From: Desulfovibrio sp. A2
Lineage (GTDB): Bacteria; Desulfobacterota; Desulfovibrionia; Desulfovibrionales; Desulfovibrionaceae
Assembly: GCF_000226255.1 (NCBI RefSeq)
Contig: NZ_AGFG01000021.1
Span: 1-16,426, forward strand
DNA length: 16,426 bases
Direction: 5' to 3'
The notes under the pieces were generated by a model. It saw only the letters and a list, made by a program, of their open reading frames with translations. It was not told where the DNA came from and ran no database searches. Positions within the stretch are counted from its first letter, which is position 1; each line of letters begins with the position of its first letter. The position numbers and the translations under genes are program-made. Positions 13,884-16,426 of this stretch are shown here, piece by piece.

Positions 13884-15604
13884 GCGCCGTCACCGCCATC
13901 GGGGCAGGGTTTGCACCCGCACACGTTCCGGCCGCCGTCATCTCCCATGATGCCGGGCCGCACCTGGCACTTCACGCGGATGTTGCGGCCCACGGTGCCG
14001 TAGTCGCCCACCATGTTGAACGACGAGGCCTCCACCACCTCCACCGCCGCTTCGCCGCCGGTGACGCCAAGCCCCGCCAGATGCTCCAGCAGGGCGTCGC
14101 GCGCGTCCGCCTTGGCCCGTTCCAGGTCGTAGCCCCGTTCGGTCTTGCGCTCCAAGCCCAGGGTGGGGATGAACAGCACGCCCTTTTCGGTGTCCGCGAA
14201 CAGTTCCAGTTCCGCCGTGGTGCGGGTGAGCGCCGCGCCGATGGCGTTGGCCACGGCGAAGTCGTCCGGCACCTCCACCCGCTTGCCCAGCGCCGGGGCC
14301 AGCAGCGGCTGCATGACCTTCGCCGGGCCGCCCATCAGGTACACGGCAGAGGGTTCCACCACCCTGCCCTGCAACAGTTCCATGATGGTGTACACCGGGC
14401 GGGCGTTGACCTCGTCCACCAGGTCGGCGACGGCGGCGCGGATGCGCGCCACGGCCTCCGCAATGGCGTCGTCGGCCAGCCGTTCCGGGTACAGATCCCA
14501 CAGCCCGGCCATTTCGCGGATGCCCCGCGCCGAGGCCGCCACGTCGCCCACGGCGGCGTGGCCCCGAAAGTTCAGCGCGTCGATGAGCGTGGGCCGCCTG
14601 CCGCCCATGGCCATGCTGGCCCCGGCCCGCTCCGGCCCCACGCGCACCGCCCCGGCGGCCACGTGCAGGCGAGAATCGCCGCCCACCCCGATGGAGCGCG
14701 TCTTCAGCGCGCGCACCAGCGTGGGATAGCTGCCCACCTCTATGCCGTCCTTCTCGATGACCGGCGACCCGCAGGCGAACACGGCGATGTCCGTGGTGGT
14801 GCCGCCGATGTCCAGGATCACGCAGTCCTCGCGGATGTCGCACAGGGCGATGATGCCCATGACGCTGGCCGCCGGGCCGGACAAAATGGATTCCACCGGC
14901 AACTCGCGCGAAACGGCCAGCGGCATGGTGCCGCCGTCGGCCTTCAGGATGTGGATGGGCGCGGTGATGCCGAATTCGCGGGCCGACTGCTCTATGGCGT
15001 CGGCAAAGCGGTTGTACACCCGCCACACGGCCGAATTGTAGTAGGCGGTGGCCACCCGGCGCGGAAAGTTCAACTGGCCCGACAGGCGGTGCCCCAGCGA
15101 GACGAAGTCGCCGCAGCCGCAGCGGGCCATGTTGCCGAGCGCCGTGCCCATGGCGGATTCATGCGCGGGGTTGCGGGTGGAGAACTTGCCCACCGCCGCG
15201 AACAGGCGCACGCCCGCGTCGCAGCAGGCGGTGGCCACCCGTTCCATCTCGGCCGGGTCGAGGGGGGCAATCTCTTCGCCCCGGTGATCGATGGACCCGC
15301 CCACGGGAAAGTAGAACCGCCCCACGCGGAAGTGCTCCGGGTCGATGCCCGGCCCGGCGGACACCACCACCGCCACGTCCTCGGTCTTGCCTTCCACGAT
15401 GGCGTTGGTGGACAGGGTGGTGCTGAGGTTCATGCGGGTGATGCGGCCCGGTTCCACCACTTGTAGCAGTCCCTGCATGGCCGCGCGCACCGAGGCCAGC
15501 AGGTCGTGATGGTCGGTGGGCACCTTGGCGCTGGCCGCGATGGTGCGGCCATCCATGACCACGGCATCGGTATGCGTGCCGCCGACGTCGATTCCCAGGT
15601 ACAT
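13880..15604 (-). CDS. Hydantoinase/oxoprolinase (HyuA-like) family protein
   Basis: A 574-residue protein of the HyuA/oxoprolinase A group, which uses ATP to open cyclic amides in characterised members. The actin-like ATPase motifs are visible: DVGGTHTD (6-13), the hydantoinase_A N-terminal region to about 180, ILDIGGTTTDIAVF (263-276) as the second phosphate-binding loop, GVGGDSR (306-312), and LMGGPAKVM (423-431). Family members often pair with HyuB; none is visible here. The C-terminus ends with a cysteine cluster C562-x-C564-x2-C567 in an otherwise Gly/Asp-rich tail, which could bind a metal or be lineage-specific. ATG 15604 has AAGGA (minus strand, 15616-15612) 7 bases upstream and sits 3 bases after the pdxA stop. 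Its own stop overlaps the GH3 GTG by 4 bases. The real substrate is unknown; the neighbour suggests a hydroxy-acid or amino-acid-derived compound. Confidence 0.9.
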   Translation of the reverse strand: MYLGIDVGGTHTDAVVMDGRTIAASAKVPTDHHDLLASVRAAMQGLLQVVEPGRITRMNLSTTLSTNAIVEGKTEDVAVVVSAGPGIDPEHFRVGRFYFPVGGSIDHRGEEIAPLDPAEMERVATACCDAGVRLFAAVGKFSTRNPAHESAMGTALGNMARCGCGDFVSLGHRLSGQLNFPRRVATAYYNSAVWRVYNRFADAIEQSAREFGITAPIHILKADGGTMPLAVSRELPVESILSGPAASVMGIIALCDIREDCVILDIGGTTTDIAVFACGSPVIEKDGIEVGSYPTLVRALKTRSIGVGGDSRLHVAAGAVRVGPERAGASMAMGGRRPTLIDALNFRGHAAVGDVAASARGIREMAGLWDLYPERLADDAIAEAVARIRAAVADLVDEVNARPVYTIMELLQGRVVEPSAVYLMGGPAKVMQPLLAPALGKRVEVPDDFAVANAIGAALTRTTAELELFADTEKGVLFIPTLGLERKTERGYDLERAKADARDALLEHLAGLGVTGGEAAVEVVEASSFNMVGDYGTVGRNIRVKCQVRPGIMGDDGGRNVCGCKPCPDGGDGA

Positions 15605-15607
15605 GGC

Positions 15608-16426
15608 TCAGTCCTTCCCGTCGCAGAGGGTGCAGGCAAGGCGCAGCGCGGCGGCAAAGCTGCCGGTGTCCGCCGCGCCGGTTCCGGCGATGTCGAAGCC
15701 CGTGCCGTGGTCCACCGAGGTGCGCACGAAGGGCAGCCCCAGGGTCACGTTCACGGCGTCGGAGAAATGCAGCATCTTCAGGGGGGCCAGCCCCTGGTCG
15801 TGGTACATGGCCAGCACGGCGGCATAGGCCCCGCGCGCCGCCTTGACGAACAGCGTGTCGGCGGGCAACGGCCCGATGACCTGAAACCCCTCGGCCGCGG
15901 CGTCGGCCACGGCCGGGGCGATGACCTCGATCTCCTCGCGGCCGATGCGGCCCGATTCCCCGGCGTGGGGGTTCAGCCCGCACACCGCCACCGGGCCATC
16001 GGCACCGATGGCCCGCGCGTGGGCCGCCGTCAGGCGCAGGCAGTGCAGCACCCGCTGCCGGGTGACCAGGTCCGGCACCTCGCGCAGCGGCGGATGGGTG
16101 GTGACCAGGCTGACGCGCAGCACATCGCCGCCAAGGTGCATGCACACCTCGTCGTCGCCAAGGCCCGCGCGCCGGGCAAGATATTCGGTGTGGCCGGGCA
16201 CGTCGTAGCCAGCCGCATGCAGCATGGCCTTGTGCAGCGGCAGGGTGACCAGGCCGCGTGGGCGGCGCGCGCCCTTCGGAACAAGAGCGTCCTCGGAGGC
16301 CGACGCCAGCAGCAGGTCGCAGGCCGTGGCAAGGGCCATGCCCGCCGCCCTGCCGCCGTCCGGGCAGGCCTGGCCCACCTGCACACGGATGTCGGCAAGC
16401 CCCGGCGGCTCGTACAGGTACACGCC
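15608..16426 (-). CDS. pdxA: PdxA-family 4-hydroxythreonine-4-phosphate dehydrogenase, 5' end outside window
   Basis: The frame is open to the right edge, so about 60 N-terminal residues of a roughly 330-residue protein are missing; 272 residues are visible. PdxA motifs are plain (numbered from the GTG at 16423): PGHTEYLA (76-83), SLVTTHPPLREVP (105-117), GLNPHAGESGRIGREE (149-164), GPLPADTLF (184-192), AMYHDQGLAPLKM (205-217), and VRTSVDHGTGFDIAGTG (233-249). PdxA oxidises 4-phosphohydroxy-L-threonine with NAD in vitamin B6 synthesis; relatives act on D-threonate or D-erythronate 4-phosphate. Here the usual VTAPINK reads VTLPLHK (59-65), with the lysine kept, an unusual variant. The stop lies 3 bases before the HyuA-like gene, so the two are almost certainly one operon. 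A catabolic PdxA2-like role is possible, but the partner kinase (DUF1537) is not visible. Confidence 0.93.
   Translation of the reverse strand, partial: GVYLYEPPGLADIRVQVGQACPDGGRAAGMALATACDLLLASASEDALVPKGARRPRGLVTLPLHKAMLHAAGYDVPGHTEYLARRAGLGDDEVCMHLGGDVLRVSLVTTHPPLREVPDLVTRQRVLHCLRLTAAHARAIGADGPVAVCGLNPHAGESGRIGREEIEVIAPAVADAAAEGFQVIGPLPADTLFVKAARGAYAAVLAMYHDQGLAPLKMLHFSDAVNVTLGLPFVRTSVDHGTGFDIAGTGAADTGSFAAALRLACTLCDGKD

Noticed and set aside
12057..14003. A 648-codon open frame on the plus strand.
   Set aside because: It is antisense to the GH3 gene, whose catalytic motifs are intact; no recognisable domain in the plus-strand translation.
13715..15466. A 583-codon open frame on the plus strand.
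   Set aside because: It mirrors the HyuA-like gene; low-complexity His/Arg/Gly-rich translation.
1..16426. CRISPR arrays, tRNA genes, insertion sequences and attachment sites.
   Set aside because: No regularly spaced repeats, no cloverleaf-like sequence with GTTCGA-type T arm, no transposase or integrase motifs were seen by eye.

Overview
The window is very GC-rich bacterial DNA, densely packed with genes on both strands. Gene content and protein style point to a sulfate-reducing deltaproteobacterium of the Desulfovibrio/Nitratidesulfovibrio type. That assignment is inferred from GC bias, a DUF2703-thioredoxin-CcdA-permease cluster, an anaerobic-type CbiB and general protein style; no rRNA or other taxonomic marker is present. 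I see no tRNA, rRNA, CRISPR array, transposase, integrase or phage gene. Most long open frames on the strand opposite a gene are GC-driven shadows and were discarded.

Region 1 (about 2-2760, + strand) is a compact cluster: the C-terminal end of a DUF2703 protein cut by the window edge, an exported thioredoxin, a CcdA/DsbD-like membrane electron carrier, and a large ArsP/UPF0718-type permease with a Cys-rich CSC motif. The layout suggests that cytoplasmic electrons pass through the CcdA-like protein to an exported thioredoxin serving a metalloid- or thiol-related transport system. This is the most interesting part of the window.

Region 2 (about 2761-5578, +) holds the translational GTPase TypA/BipA, started at a TTG behind a clear ribosome binding site and closed by a strong GAAA-tetraloop terminator. 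It is followed by a 121-residue protein of unknown function and a two-layer inverted repeat. Region 3 (5603-6758) contains a second large imperfect hairpin and, on the minus strand, a YheT-like alpha/beta hydrolase. The 300-base divergent gap after it carries two families of 13-bp direct repeats. Region 4 (7059-10368, +) encodes a HI0933/BaiN-type flavoprotein, a CNNM/CorC-type membrane protein with CBS domains, and a YbiI-like C4 zinc-finger protein of the DksA/TraR family, and ends in a terminator shared with the convergent minus-strand run.

Region 5 (10513-16426, all minus) reads from the right edge leftwards: a PdxA-family dehydrogenase cut by the window edge, a hydantoinase/oxoprolinase (HyuA-like) protein, an exported GH3/NagZ-like glycosidase, the tRNA methyltransferase TrmL and the cobalamin enzyme CbiB. 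The first three are tightly coupled (3-base gap, then a 4-base GTGA overlap). TrmL and CbiB are coupled by a TGATG junction. A 159-base gap separates the two sub-blocks. The PdxA plus HyuA-like pair, with no HyuB partner visible, suggests a small-molecule pathway whose substrate cannot be read from the sequence.
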